DNA from: Ophiothrix spiculata
Lineage: Eukaryota; Echinodermata; Ophiuroidea; Amphilepidida; Ophiotrichidae
Length of the DNA stretch: 32,095 bases
NCBI GenBank assembly: GCA_000969725.1
Contig: JXSR01S067002.1
Strand: one strand, 5' to 3'
In this document: positions 20,165 through 30,560 of the stretch, in pieces
Layout: every line of letters begins with the position of its first letter
How positions within the stretch are numbered: the stretch's first letter is position 1
Made by a program: the position numbers and the translations under genes
Notes under the pieces: model-generated
What the model saw: the letters and a program-made list of their open reading frames with translations, nothing else
What the model was told of the DNA's origin: nothing
Databases searched by the model: none

Positions 20165-20245
20165 AATCCCTGGTACTGGATTCACTTGATAAACAAAAGA
20201 ATGGACAGTTTGGACAGTCTAACCCAATATTGTGCTATATTGAAG
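20165..20245 (+). CDS. Possible further exon of the same gene (exon d)
   Basis: An 81-bp segment between a weak acceptor (ATTTATCTAG) and a good donor (GAAG|GTATGTAA). It is open in phase 0 (NPWYWIHLINKRMDSLDSLT then QYCAILK), which would keep the phase-0 pattern of the other introns, but one other phase is open as well. The reading frame beyond the donor, to 20416, contains a chance-looking CxxC...H...H pattern and is probably intronic. The exon upstream of it is interrupted by the gap, so phase cannot be checked. Confidence 0.25.
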
Positions 20246-20622
20246 GTATGTAATTCCAGAATCAACTCTTTAGCAATGGGAAATACAACTTTTAGTGAAT
20301 GTTCTGTGTGTCATAGACGTTTTCATGCTCAGATAAATCATATCAGTCGTGCGCACATGCAAAACGCAGAGATGCTGTATTTTATGTCGGCACGAATGAC
20401 ACATCAAGAAGAATGAACAAGTGCTGGAGCTTTGGGAGAGATTACTTTCCATATAACCTATGTATTTGTGTTTTTAATTAATAATTCACAAGAGAAGTAT
20501 TAATTTCAATGTTTAAAAGTAGTTATTCTGGAATTAAGAAATCATCAAAAATAACATTTTATTTAAAAAGGATATGTTTTTGAACCTATTTAATCATAAA
20601 TTTTAATAAACCATGTAAAAAT
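20246..20622 (+). other. Intron-like; no supported gene
   Basis: Open frame to 20416, then AT-rich DNA. An alternative acceptor (CAACTTTTAG at 20294) is followed by a frame with CSVCHRRFHAQINH, but I see no donor or family match. Confidence 0.3.
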
Positions 20623-22219
20623 ATATATGTGGGGTGCTCTGGTTAGAGGAAAGTCGCAATTTTCAAAAATGAGTTTATTTCATATTTGAATTCTTCATAT
20701 TCTCAGCTTTAAAATGATATATTATTTGTCATACTTTCCCATCCCCTTTGCCATAAATAGATTAATTTATGCGACCATGTTTGGCTTGTCAGTAAATGTA
20801 GAATTGTTAGAAATCGACTCTTAAAGTATAAGCAGTATGCACCGTTGAACATGGTAACCAATTATCTGCCTACATAGAGAAACGCCCGAGAAGCTATCAC
20901 GGAAAACAATAAAAATCATTAGTTCTGGTTAATACACAATACACTCCAAACTTGGCACACATAATATTGACACTATATGCAATTTTTCATGTGAATTTGA
21001 AATTATTCTTTAAATATCTTCACAATCTGCAATCGTTTTCCAAAAGTTTAAAACGATATCATCATTGACCCACATCTTAGAGCAAGTTGTACAGAACGTT
21101 TAGAATCTTTTTGATAAAAAAACGTTAAAATTATCATTTGTAGGTAGTAAACCTCTCAAAAAAAGTTTGAAAGCTTTTTTTAGCTGCCTATATTTCATTT
21201 ATTGTAATCTTGTTCATCTATTTGATACAATATTTGATTAGCTAGTAATCTCCTCTTTAAAATGACACCAAATTTGTAACAATAGCTTCCTTAATGGCTG
21301 AGTAATTCCACTTTCTTAGCAGGTAGGTCACAGGCAGCATTTGACAAAATTGAGCAGTATCTGTGTCATCTTGTTGATTATGATGCTATAGGATAAATCA
21401 GTGAATGAATGGATGAATGAATTAACTTGGTAATACTGAATAACAGTTTGTTTTTGAATAACAAAAGGTGAGGATAAGATTACAAGTTTTAGAGTTTATT
21501 TAATTAATCCATCTTGTCTGGTACTTCCTCTAAAGTGATCATTTGGTGTTCAATCCAGGATTTATCATGGAGAGATTACTAAATCTGTCTAAAACTCATG
21601 CATAGACCAACTTTAAGTTGGTTCACAAAAGCAAGTTGTGTAGCAACATTTGATGTTGGTGAAACATGGGATCAAAACTTTTAACATTTACGTGAAACGG
21701 GATGCCAAGTACATTCTAAGATTTTAGTTGCAATTAATTAAGATAAGTGAACTTTGTTTTGTTAATGAATACAAACAACTTATTCATTCTCATCCATTCA
21801 CTGATTTATCCTATAGCATCATAATCAGTAGGATTGACACAGATACTGCTCAATTTTGTCACACGCTGTCTGTGACCCACCTGGTAAGAAAGTGGAATTA
21901 CTCAGCCATACAGCAAGCTCTTGTTATAAATTTGGTATCATTTTAAAGAAGAGATTGTTAGCTAATCGAATATTGCATCAAATAGATGAACAAGATTTAA
22001 ACAAATGAGATATAGGCGGCTAAGAAAAGTTTCCAAACTTATTTTGAGAAGTTTATAATGTTGCCAAAATTTTACATATAGTTAGAAGAACATCTGTAGA
22101 TGTGATTTCAATCAAAAAATGAAAATTAAATTTTTACCCATGTTTCACTTCAGGAGCTGTTTTCTCAAAATCATCATGTGTGACTTTCCTCTCATTTTGC
22201 CAGAGCGCCCCTCATATAT
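20623..22219. mobile_element. 1.6-kb TIR element with long internal inverted arms
   Basis: The termini are inverted repeats: ATATATGTGGGGTGCTCTGG at the left, and at the right the minus strand reads GATATATGAGGGGCGCTCTGG less one base, both followed by an AGAGGAAAGTC-type stretch. This is the same family as 10126-10919 and 6491. Inside, 21154-21420 and 21782-22050 are long inverted arms, including GAGCAGTATCTGTGTCA and ATGATGCTATAGGATAAATC and their complements, around a central region of about 360 bp with no transposase. The left part is longer than the right, so the arms are asymmetric. The + strand frame at 21728-21946 lies in the arm and is not a gene. Confidence 0.8.
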
Positions 22220-22326
22220 CAAGCACACATTTGGGAAGCAGCAATTTTGCAAATAACTACCTTACAGAAAGATATTTGTTTAAAGTTATCGGAAAAAGTA
22301 TTCTTTAGGGCCCATCAAAAACTATA

Positions 22327-22426
22327 CCCTAACCCTAACCCTAAAACTAACCCTTACCATAACCCTACACCCTAACCCGAACCCTAAATTAAACCTAACA
22401 CTAACCCTTAACCCTAACCCTAAAAT
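22327..22426. repeat. Interstitial telomere-like CCCTAA repeat block
   Basis: About 100 bp of degenerate CCCTAA/ACCCTA repeats on the + strand (TTAGGG on the minus strand), with variants such as ACCCTTA, ACCCGA and AAACCTA. Short inverted flanks enclose it: CTTTAGGGCCCA at 22303-22314 and TGGGACCTAAAG at 22433-22444. The heavy degeneration argues for an old internal block, not a chromosome end. Confidence 0.85.
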
Positions 22427-22534
22427 TCTGGTTGGGACCTAAAGTACACTTGGTCCAAGTCATCTTTCCTCTCGGTTTAACATTTTTTCATTATCAATCA
22501 TGTGAAGCACAGCTAATACCTTTAAGGACAGTGT

Positions 22535-24470
22535 TACCAAATTGCTTGTAATTTTGTAATTTCAATAGCTTGGGTTATTCCCAACCTACACAGTTGAATA
22601 TCACTTGAAAGATGTGGTGTGTTTTGATAAATGCCTGGCAAAGCATTTGAGTTGTCCAGTCATAATCATGAAGTATCCTCAGAGGATACTTGTAGTTTGC
22701 AGTAGTCACGAGAGATTGACTCTCCACTGTCCCAGAATATCATCAGAATTTTGCAGTGCATTCTTGTACACACATGCCTTGATTAAAGTGCTTAAGGGAG
22801 TGTTAGATAATTTGTCATAACAAGTGCAAGGCTATCCATCATAACCAACTTATCCCGTGTTATTGTATTGTAATTAATTGTCTAGACTATTGTATTAGTA
22901 GAGTGATTGATAATTAGAGAACTCTTCATCGTGTCATATTTCTGTTCCATCTGTGGCGATGCATTGTATGTTAAATAATTTGATTGAGTCAATTCAGATT
23001 CTTTTTGAGGTGATTATTGGCAAATAAGCCAACATTTTCCTGAAATGTTGATCATCAAAACCAATATTTTTTTCAAGAGGGTATGTTTTGAAGTATGAGA
23101 GTTTTCACTTGTTTTGAATTCCTTTCATGTGTTCCTGCAATTCAAATGTTTTTCATACTCATCTGAAAGAAATGCTTACATCTCCAGTGTTGCCACATAT
23201 TGCTTATTTATGAACTTTTAATTTTGTTTTGTAATTTTCAATAGCTTGGATTATTCTTAACCTACACAGTTGAATATCACTTGAAAGATGTGGTATGTTT
23301 TGATAAATGCCTGGCAAAGCATTTGAGTTGTCCAGTCATAATCATGAAGTATCCTCAGAGGATACTTGTAGTTTGCAGTAGTCACGAGAGATTGACTCTC
23401 CACTGTCCCAGAATATCATCAGAATTTTGCAGTGCATTCTTGTACACACATGCCTTGATTAAAGTGCTTAAGGGAGTGTTAGATAATTTGTCATAACAAG
23501 TGCAAGGCTATCCATCATAACCAACTTATCCCGTGTTATTGTATTGTAATTAATTGTCTAGACTATTGTATTAGTAGAGTGATTGATAATTAGAGAACTC
23601 TTCATCGTGTCATATTTCTGTTCCATCTGTGGCGATGCATTGTATGTTAAATAATTTGATTGAGAGTCAATTCAGATTGTTTTGTAGATATTTGATGATC
23701 ACAATTACTTTCAAAATTGGGAATATATGGTTTTAGTGGTTATTGGCAAGTAAACCAACATTTCAGTAAATGTTGATCATCAAAACTAATATTTTTTTGT
23801 AAAGGGTATGTTTTGAACATAGGGTTAAGTATGAGACTTTTCACTTGTTTTGAATTTCTTTCATGTGTTTTTTCATAATCATGTGAAGGCAATGCTAACA
23901 CGTTCAGTGTTGCCACATTGCTTATGAACTTTTAATTTTTGTTTTGTAATTTTCAATAGCTTGGGTTATTCCCAACCTACACAGTTGAATATCACTTGAA
24001 AGATGTGGTATGTTTTGATAAATGCCTGGCAAAGCATTTGAGTTGTCCAGTCATAATCATGAAGTATCCTCAGAGGATACTTGTAGTTTGCAGTAGTCAC
24101 GAGAGATTGACTCTCCACTGTCCCAGAATATGTCAGAATTTTGCAGTGCATTCTTGTACACACGTGCCTTGATTAAAGTGCTTAAGGGAGTGTTAGATAA
24201 TTTGTCATAACAAGTGCAAGGCCATCCATCATAACCAACTTATCCTGTGTTATTGTATTGTAATTAATTGTCTAGACTATTGTATTAGTAGAGTGATTGA
24301 TAATTAGAGAACTCTTCATCTTATCATATTTCTGTTCCATCTGTGGCGATGCATTGTATGTTAAATAATTTGATTGAGAGTCAATTCAGATTCTTTTGTA
24401 GATTTTGGATGATCTTAATTACTTTCAAAATTTGGAGTAAGCCAACATTGGAATAAAATGTTGATTTCTT
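22535..24470 (+). repeat. Three-copy tandem repeat, 676-715 bp period
   Basis: The anchor CAGTTGAATATCACTTGAAA occurs at 22591, 23267 and 23982. In each copy a core of about 400 bp (from CCTACACAG to TGTATGTTAAATAATTTGAT) is nearly invariant, while the 260-300 bp between cores is clearly diverged with many indels. The core carries a perfect hairpin, AAGTATCCTC-A-GAGGATACTT (22671-22691). A 71-codon frame starting at a TTG is identical in copies 1 and 2, with one silent G/A difference, but copy 3 has a frame-breaking deletion (AATATCATCAG to AATATGTCAG). With no ATG at its 5' end I do not call it a gene. Copy 3 fades after about 24470. Confidence 0.9.
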
Positions 24471-25431
24471 TTCTTGAACTTCTGAACATTTAATAAGTAA
24501 CCAGTTTTTGTGTTTAGTTAAATACTGTTGAACTTAAAGGTTACAATTATTCCAGATTATCAAAAATATAAAGAACAAAAAATCTTGACATTTGAAACCA
24601 AGAAAAAATTAAATATACAGAAAGAACAGTTTTTTTCTTTTTAAATAGATATGTTTTCAAAGTTGAATTATTCTGGGATTCTCAACTAGGTATTACAATT
24701 ACATCAGTAAGTAAGAAAATGGTAGGGTAAAGGGCCTTTCTCTCGGTGTATTTCAAATTTATTTCTTTGATTTTGAAAGAGTCAAAGCGCCAAATTCGGT
24801 GTGTGTCCCGCTAGTCTCAGAAGCACTATTCTAGACTATAGAATGAAAACAAACAAACAAAGAAAAGCCCTATCTTGACTACACTGTTGTGATTTTTATG
24901 AGTAATCAAGAAAACTGAGATGCACAGAAAGAGCAGTTTGTATAAAGTAGTATTGGCTACTACTCTAACCATGAAACTACTGCTGTACCACAGCAGCTAA
25001 AACAGCAAACAGTGTTATAAGAGCATTAACACCTTGCCATGGAAATAGCTCTAGCTTGTATTGCATTGTGTATTTCCCAGGAGCACAGCTTAGACAGGTA
25101 TAATACTATTGTTGTCTGGGATGGCTGGTGTATATATCATGGTGATGCAATTGTAATCGCTTGATCATGAACTGGATTGGTGTCGTTCTTTTTCTTACTT
25201 ATGTCTTTTTACAGCTGATTCTTGATGTTTTGGATGTGGGAGTATCTTACATTCTTAATATTTTCGGAATTAGGATTTTAACATCAAGATGAAGGCATAT
25301 TTGTAGATACCTTTAAACTGGAATGTGAATATCGAGATATAACTGTACATTCTAGTACACAAGATCTGATGCTTCTATATGTTTAATGTTTAAATCGATT
25401 AAATATTGGTGGGAAATATGCATCATATATA
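24471..25431 (+). other. No supported gene
   Basis: AT-rich. Two weak acceptor-like sites occur: GTATTTCCCAG at 25080, followed by a short open stretch and a GTATAA donor-like site at 25098, and CTTTTTACAG near 25215, followed by 25 open codons. Neither is convincing. Confidence 0.35.
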
Positions 25432-25879
25432 CCACGTGTATCAAAAAAAAATTGTGCACGGATTAAAACTGATCTTGACCTTGATAAAAGCACCAAATCA
25501 TAAATTTCTTGTCATTGTAGTAAAGCAGATTTAATAAGCTTTCATATGCAGAAAAAATGATAGAAATTGGATGAAAAATAAAAAAGATATGACCAATTTT
25601 GTAAGTACTTCTCTTTTTCTTCCATTCCAATGGGATTTACACAGTTAAGCAAGATATTACATATCACAATTACGGGTTATGGCTTCATGATCTGAAAGAG
25701 ACGTACTCACAAAAATTGTCATATCTTTTTTTATTTTTCATCCGATTTCTATCATTTTTTCTGCATTTGAAAGCTTATTAAATCTGTTTTACTACAATAT
25801 CAAGAAATGTATGAATCGGTGCTTTAATCAAGGTCAAAATCAGTTTTAATCCGTGCACAATTTTTTTTGATACACGTGG
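25432..25879. mobile_element. 448-bp foldback MITE flanked by TA
   Basis: Arms of about 180 bp are inverted copies, starting CCACGTGTATCAAAAAAAAA at the left and ending TTTTTTTTGATACACGTGG at the right. Shared inner blocks include TTGTGCACGGATTAAAACTG and GATAGAAATTGGATGAAAAA with their complements. TA dinucleotides at 25430-25431 and 25880-25881 fit a Tc1/mariner-type target duplication. The loop has no coding frame. High arm similarity suggests a fairly recent copy. Confidence 0.85.
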
Positions 25880-25970
25880 TAGTAGAGCATTAATAACAAT
25901 TAAACAAATCACAATCAACCTGTTCAAGCCACGATTCCTTTTATTTGAAAAAAACCCTGGCCAAACAGAA

Positions 25971-26035
25971 GTGGAACTGCAGACCTCTTGCATGTAGGGC
26001 AAGTGCTCTAACCTCTTGAGCCTCCCAGATAATAC
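25971..26035 (-). repeat. tRNA-derived SINE head on the minus strand
   Basis: The minus strand reads GGCTCAAGAGGTTAGAGC (D-arm/A box, 26022-26005), then a perfect anticodon arm CTTGC-CCTACAT-GCAAG (26003-25987) and a degenerate T arm (GTCTGCAGTTCCAC). The acceptor stem and canonical B box are lost, so it is a tRNA pseudogene or SINE head. The SINE body would run to about 25882, next to the TA-flanked MITE. Confidence 0.6.
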
Positions 26036-26689
26036 AGGAGTTCTAATAATCTAGAACTTACAGCAAAAAGGGTCATGGTATATAATATATACTATCACAT
26101 ATTAAATGATACAAGACATAACCAATTCAAAATACTTAAAGTTTGGAGGCAGGTAAACTGTACAATGGAATTCTTTATTTTCTGTGTTTCTTGTACTCTT
26201 ATTTTGCTAATATTGACCAAAATATACATCAAATGAAGTTTTATTTGATATATTCCGATAGTGTTCTTTAAAGGTATGAAGTGCATGAAAAACTAAAAAA
26301 ATCATATTTTTGGCTTAAAATGTTTTTTTCTTTATTGCCCCCAGAATGACCTCAAAAATTACTTTTATCTTAGCAGCACCCTGATATGAAAGCTTATCCT
26401 ATAGGGACTTGATCTATGTACCATGGGTGCATGCTTGTAACAAAGGATGCCCATTCCAATATTTTTGAAGACTTGCTGGCTGTCACATCATGGTAGTCTA
26501 GTCTTGTCATTAACTAATTTGAAAATTGCTGAGAGTTTAACATTTGGAAAGTATGTCTTAAATTGCAATAACCTGGACAATTACCACTACCATTTTATAT
26601 TTATTCTCCCATTTTTCTTCTGTAGTTAAGCATGGAAACATTTGTTATCAAATTTTTATCCAACAAATATGCCAAATCAAAAAAATCTT
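26036..26689 (+). other. No gene seen
   Basis: AT-rich sequence without recognisable repeat, exon or RNA signal. The small frames at 26095-26286 and 26447-26629 have no domain. Confidence 0.35.
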
Positions 26690-26775
26690 ATTAGATTTTA
26701 TTAATAATAATAATAATAAGAAGAAAAATTTATATAGCGCAGAATGCAAAAACTTTGATGCGCTTTACACAATCA
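26690..26775 (-). mobile_element. L2-like retroelement 3' end with (TTA)n tail
   Basis: Read on the minus strand: TGTAAAGCGCATCAAAGTTT, a short loop, CTGCGCTATATAAATTTTTC, then a TTATTATTA tail (about 26700-26720 on the + strand). The GCGC...GCGC stem-loop plus simple tail is the pattern of L2-like LINE or SINE 3' ends, and resembles the plus-strand insertion at 3780-3946. How far the body extends to the right (up to about 26950) cannot be told. Confidence 0.55.
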
Positions 26776-27030
26776 GAATGCGTAACTACAGCAAAACATA
26801 TTATATATAAACTTAAACCAAAAAGTTAAAAATAACCAGATTAAAAGTCCTTAGATAATATAAACTAGATGCACAAGCAGAAAATACAGTTAATAATACA
26901 GTTATAATTTGATAAACAATCAAGTCAGCGATGCTTAAGCAGTTTCACAGCATCGTTAGCATGCCACTGATTTAATAATCAGACAAAATCTTGATTGAAA
27001 TAGCCAACTTGAATAGAACACGATTTCCTG

Positions 27031-27108
27031 GTTGCTTGGTAATACAAAAAGACCAGTTTAATTCAAAAACTGAAAATTTGTCTGGTAACATTACCAAGCA
27101 ACCAGAAA
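27031..27108. repeat. Hairpin beside the six-copy array
   Basis: CTGGTTGCTTGGTAAT (27031-27046) and ATTACCAAGCAACCAG (27094-27109) are a perfect inverted repeat around a loop of about 47 bp. 'ACCAAGCAA' also recurs in the array linkers (near 27695 and 28580), so the hairpin may be part of the array's ancestral unit. Confidence 0.7.
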
Positions 27109-29722
27109 AGGAGTGTGGCTAATATTATACTAACTCTACATACCTAGTGTAACCCCCTAGAGTATCTAACGCAGACACTGATAATGATATCATTATACTG
27201 GCCTACCTACAAAACATCTGCAAGATGTGATAATAATACCTTTCCAACCAGGCTTTGCATACACCATAAATGTATCAAATTTCACAGGTTGGTTTCATAT
27301 GTTTGTTGATTTGGATTTCTTGTCATTAGCATGATTGCATTTTTTTTTATTTGGGGCAGTGCTTTCAGTGTGGCATAGGTTTCACTGAGATGATATTCAA
27401 TTGCGGTAGAGAATTTTACAGAGATGTTAGAATGCTTAACATTAATTTATTGTGTAGGTTATATCTGTTATTTATTAGCTCCAAAATGATGGAACTGGTG
27501 TGTTTAAAATGTTGTTGAAGTTAGCAGTAGGAGGGATGTTTGATGGACAGGATGAAGAAGGGAGAAATTCAACAACATTGACTCAAATAGTTGTTGAATT
27601 TGGTTTATATAATAATTAATTTAATCAGACAAAATGTGATTGAATTTTCCAATTAGAATAGAAACACAATTAAAATGAAATTGGTCTACAGCAACCAAGC
27701 AAAATGAGTGAAGCTCAATCGACCCTATACATTATATAACCCCTAGAGTATCTAACGCAGACACTGATAATGATATCAATATGCTGGCCTACCTACAAAA
27801 CATCTGCAAGATGTGATAACAATACCTCACCAACAAGGCTTTGCATACACCATAAATGTATCAAATTTCACAGTATGGTTTCATGTGTTTGTTGATTTGG
27901 TTTGCTTGTCATTAGCATGATTGCATTTTTGATTTGGGGCAGTGCTTTCATTGTGGCATAGGTTTCACTGAGATGATATTCAATTGAGGTATAGAATTTA
28001 ACAGAGATGCTTGAATGCTTAACATTAATTTATTGTTTAGGTTATATTTATTATTTTAACTGCAAAATACAGAACCTGGTGTGTATAAAAATGTTGAAGT
28101 TGGGGGGGGGGGAAGAAAAAAGAAATTTAACAACATTGACTCAAATATCTGTGTAACTTGTTTTTTATAATAATTATTATAATCAGACAAATCTGAATCT
28201 GATTGAATTTTTCATTTGACACACAAACAAAATTGGTCTACTGCATTAACCCCTAGAGTATTTAATGCAGACACTCATAATGATATTCAATATACTGGCC
28301 TACCTACAAAACATCTGCAAGATGTGATAACAATACCTCACCAACCAGGCTTTGCATACGTCTTTATTGTGTAGGTTATATCTATTATTTTTAGCTGCGA
28401 AATACAGGACCTTGTGTGTATAAAATCTTGTTGGAGGAGGGTTGTTTGATGGAGGGGGTGAAGAAGGGAGAAATTCAACAACATTGAATTTGATTTTATA
28501 TAATAATTACACAAATCTGATTGAGTTGTCCGATTAGAATAGAAAACACAATTAAATCGAAAGTTGTCTACTGCATTACCAAGCAAAATGAGTGAAGCTC
28601 AATCGACCCTACATTATGTAACCCCTAGAGTATCTAATGCAGACACTGATAATGATATCAATATGCTGGCCTACCTACCAAACATCTGCAAGATGTGATA
28701 ACAATACCTCACCAACCAGGCTTTGCATACGTCATAAATGTATCAAATTTCACAGTATGGTTTCATGTGTTTGTTGATTTGGTTTTCTTGTCATTAGCAT
28801 GATTGCATTTTTGATTTGGGGCAGTGCTTTCAGTGTGAATAGGTTATGATATTCAATTCTGATATAGATTTCAACAGAGATGTTAGAATACTTAACATTA
28901 ATTTATTGTGTAGGTTATATCTATTATTTAGTAGCTCCAAAATGACGGAACCGGTGTGTTTAAAATGTTGTTGAAGGAGGGTTGTTTGATGGAGGGGGTG
29001 AAGAAGGGAGAAATTCAACAACATTGAATTTGATTTTATATGATAATTACACAAAATCTGATTGAGTTTTGCAATTAGAAGAGATGCACAATTAAAATGA
29101 AATTGGTCCACTGCATTACCAAGCAAAATGAGTGAAGCTCAATCGACCCTACATTATGTAACCCCTAGAGTATCTGATGCAGACACTGATATTGTTTTCT
29201 TTTTACTGGCCTACCTACAAAACATCTGCAAGATGTGATAACAATACCTCACCAACTAGGCTTGGCATATACCATAAATGTATCAAATTTCATATTATGG
29301 CTTAAATGTTTAAATATCAAATTTCATATTATGGTTTAAATGTTTGTTGATTTCGTTTTCTTATCATTAGCATAATTGCATTTTTTATTCGAAGCAGTGC
29401 TTTCATTGTGGTATAGATTTCAACTGTGATTTATTCAAAAGTTAAGAGTACTCATCATTTAGTTTATCGCATGTTATATTTAATATTTAATTACCAAATT
29501 CAGGAACTGGTGTATGAAAATGTTGCTATTATTTCATTTTGAAAATAAATTTCAATGCATCATATGTCATTGAATTAAGCATTCAAATAAAGTTGTTTCA
29601 GTTTTGAATTGGTTGTGTGCTTCAAATATATGTTGAAGTTGTTATAATTAATTATTATAATCACACAAAATCTGATTGAATTTTCCAATTCATTTTGGGA
29701 AAGGTTGTAAATCCTTTATGTT

Positions 29723-29785
29723 AAGGAATTCCTTTACGGTTTAGTTTCCGTAAAGGAATTCCTTTACTGTACAGTAAAGGAATTC
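29723..29785. repeat. Overlapping perfect palindromes around GAATTC
   Basis: AAGGAATTCCTTTACGG (29723-29739) pairs with CCGTAAAGGAATTCCTT (29748-29764). The second palindrome, GAATTCCTTTACTGT then ACAGTAAAGGAATTC (29756-29785), is perfect over 30 bp and overlaps the first, so two alternative cruciforms are possible. It lies in the long linker between array copies 5 and 6. Confidence 0.85.
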
Positions 29786-29875
29786 ATTCACGCTAACTTA
29801 AAATCAATTGTTGGAGCAACCTATGAAAAATAGGAGAACATTTTAAAGCATTTTCATAATGATTGAGACCTATTC

Positions 29876-29995
29876 TAAAAATTTAGCAATGAAATTTTGA
29901 ATTCTGTCTGCCAAAATTGTTTAGGTTTTTTTATTGAAAAAATTTGCAAACATTTTGGGCAGATATAATTCAAAATATCATAGCTAAATTTTGAT
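29876..29995. repeat. Small foldback repeat in the array linker
   Basis: AAAAATTTAGCAATGAAATT with TTGAATTCTGTCTGCC (29876-29913) is the imperfect complement of GGGCAGATATAATTCAAAAT and CATAGCTAAATTTT (29958-29993). MITE-like insertion that helps explain the longer fifth linker. Confidence 0.6.
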
Positions 29996-30560
29996 CAACT
30001 TTTGTGAATGGAAAAAAGAGAAATTCAACAACATTAAGCAACATATCTGTTGCAGCATCTGATTTAATATCATTATCAGACAATACGTTATTGAAATTGC
30101 CAGTTATTATTTATAAATTAATTTTGGACACAAACTGACAATCTGAACGAAGCAACCGTCTAGAAGTTTTGATAAGTACAGTATATTGAGAAAAGTACTT
30201 GCAGCGCTTCCAATCAGAAATCCACAGTACTGGAACATCACATGTGCCGGGAAAGCTTTGTATATTTGTGTAAATTGCATAGGCAATTTGCTATGCAAGA
30301 CCCTGAATTTTCATGTCTGAATTTGTTTTGAAACAGTTTAGAATAGAAACATCAGTCAAATTGCATTACCAAGGAACCAGAATATGAGTGTAGCTAATAA
30401 GAGAATCAACTTTATATAGCTTGTGTAACCCCTAGGATATCTAACGCAGACACTGATAATGATATCATTATACTGGCCTTCCTACAAAACATCTGCAAGA
30501 TGTGATAATAATACCTCGCCAACCAGGCTTGGCACACACCATAAATGTATCAAATTTCAC

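Larger units (their letters stand above)
27154..30560 (+). repeat. Six-copy irregular repeat array
   Basis: A core of about 125-150 bp begins CCCCTAGAGTATCTAACGCA (27154, 27740, 28250, 28622, 29162, and as CCCCTAGGATATCTAACGCA at 30429). It continues with ACATCTGCAAGATGTGATAA and CATAAATGTATCAAATTTCA. Spacings are 586, 510, 372, 540 and 1267 bp. Linkers share GGTTATATCTATTATTT, GAAGAAGGGAGAAATTCAAC and GAGTGAAGCTCAATCGACCC but vary through deletions (copy 3 lacks most of its middle) and insertions (copy 5). Copies 4 and 5 are closest. The minus-strand frames at 28338-28586 and 28830-29126 are paralogous only because the DNA repeats. No gene is implied. Confidence 0.9.

Noticed and set aside
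20300-20416. CxxC...H...H zinc-finger-like peptide
   Set aside because: The spacing (nine residues between the Cys and His pairs) is not a canonical C2H2, and no exon borders are convincing.
25081-25097. 17-bp microexon with AG/GT borders
   Set aside because: Too short to judge by eye; no phase or heptad support and a weak donor.
25216-25293. Possible terminal exon after CTTTTTACAG
   Set aside because: Only 25 open codons with no resemblance to the other exons and no polyadenylation context seen.
25971-26035. Functional tRNA gene on the minus strand
   Set aside because: The anticodon arm is perfect but the T arm and acceptor stem are not formed.
27154-30560. CRISPR-like array
   Set aside because: The repeats are over 100 bp, the linkers are homologous to each other, and the setting is a eukaryotic genome.
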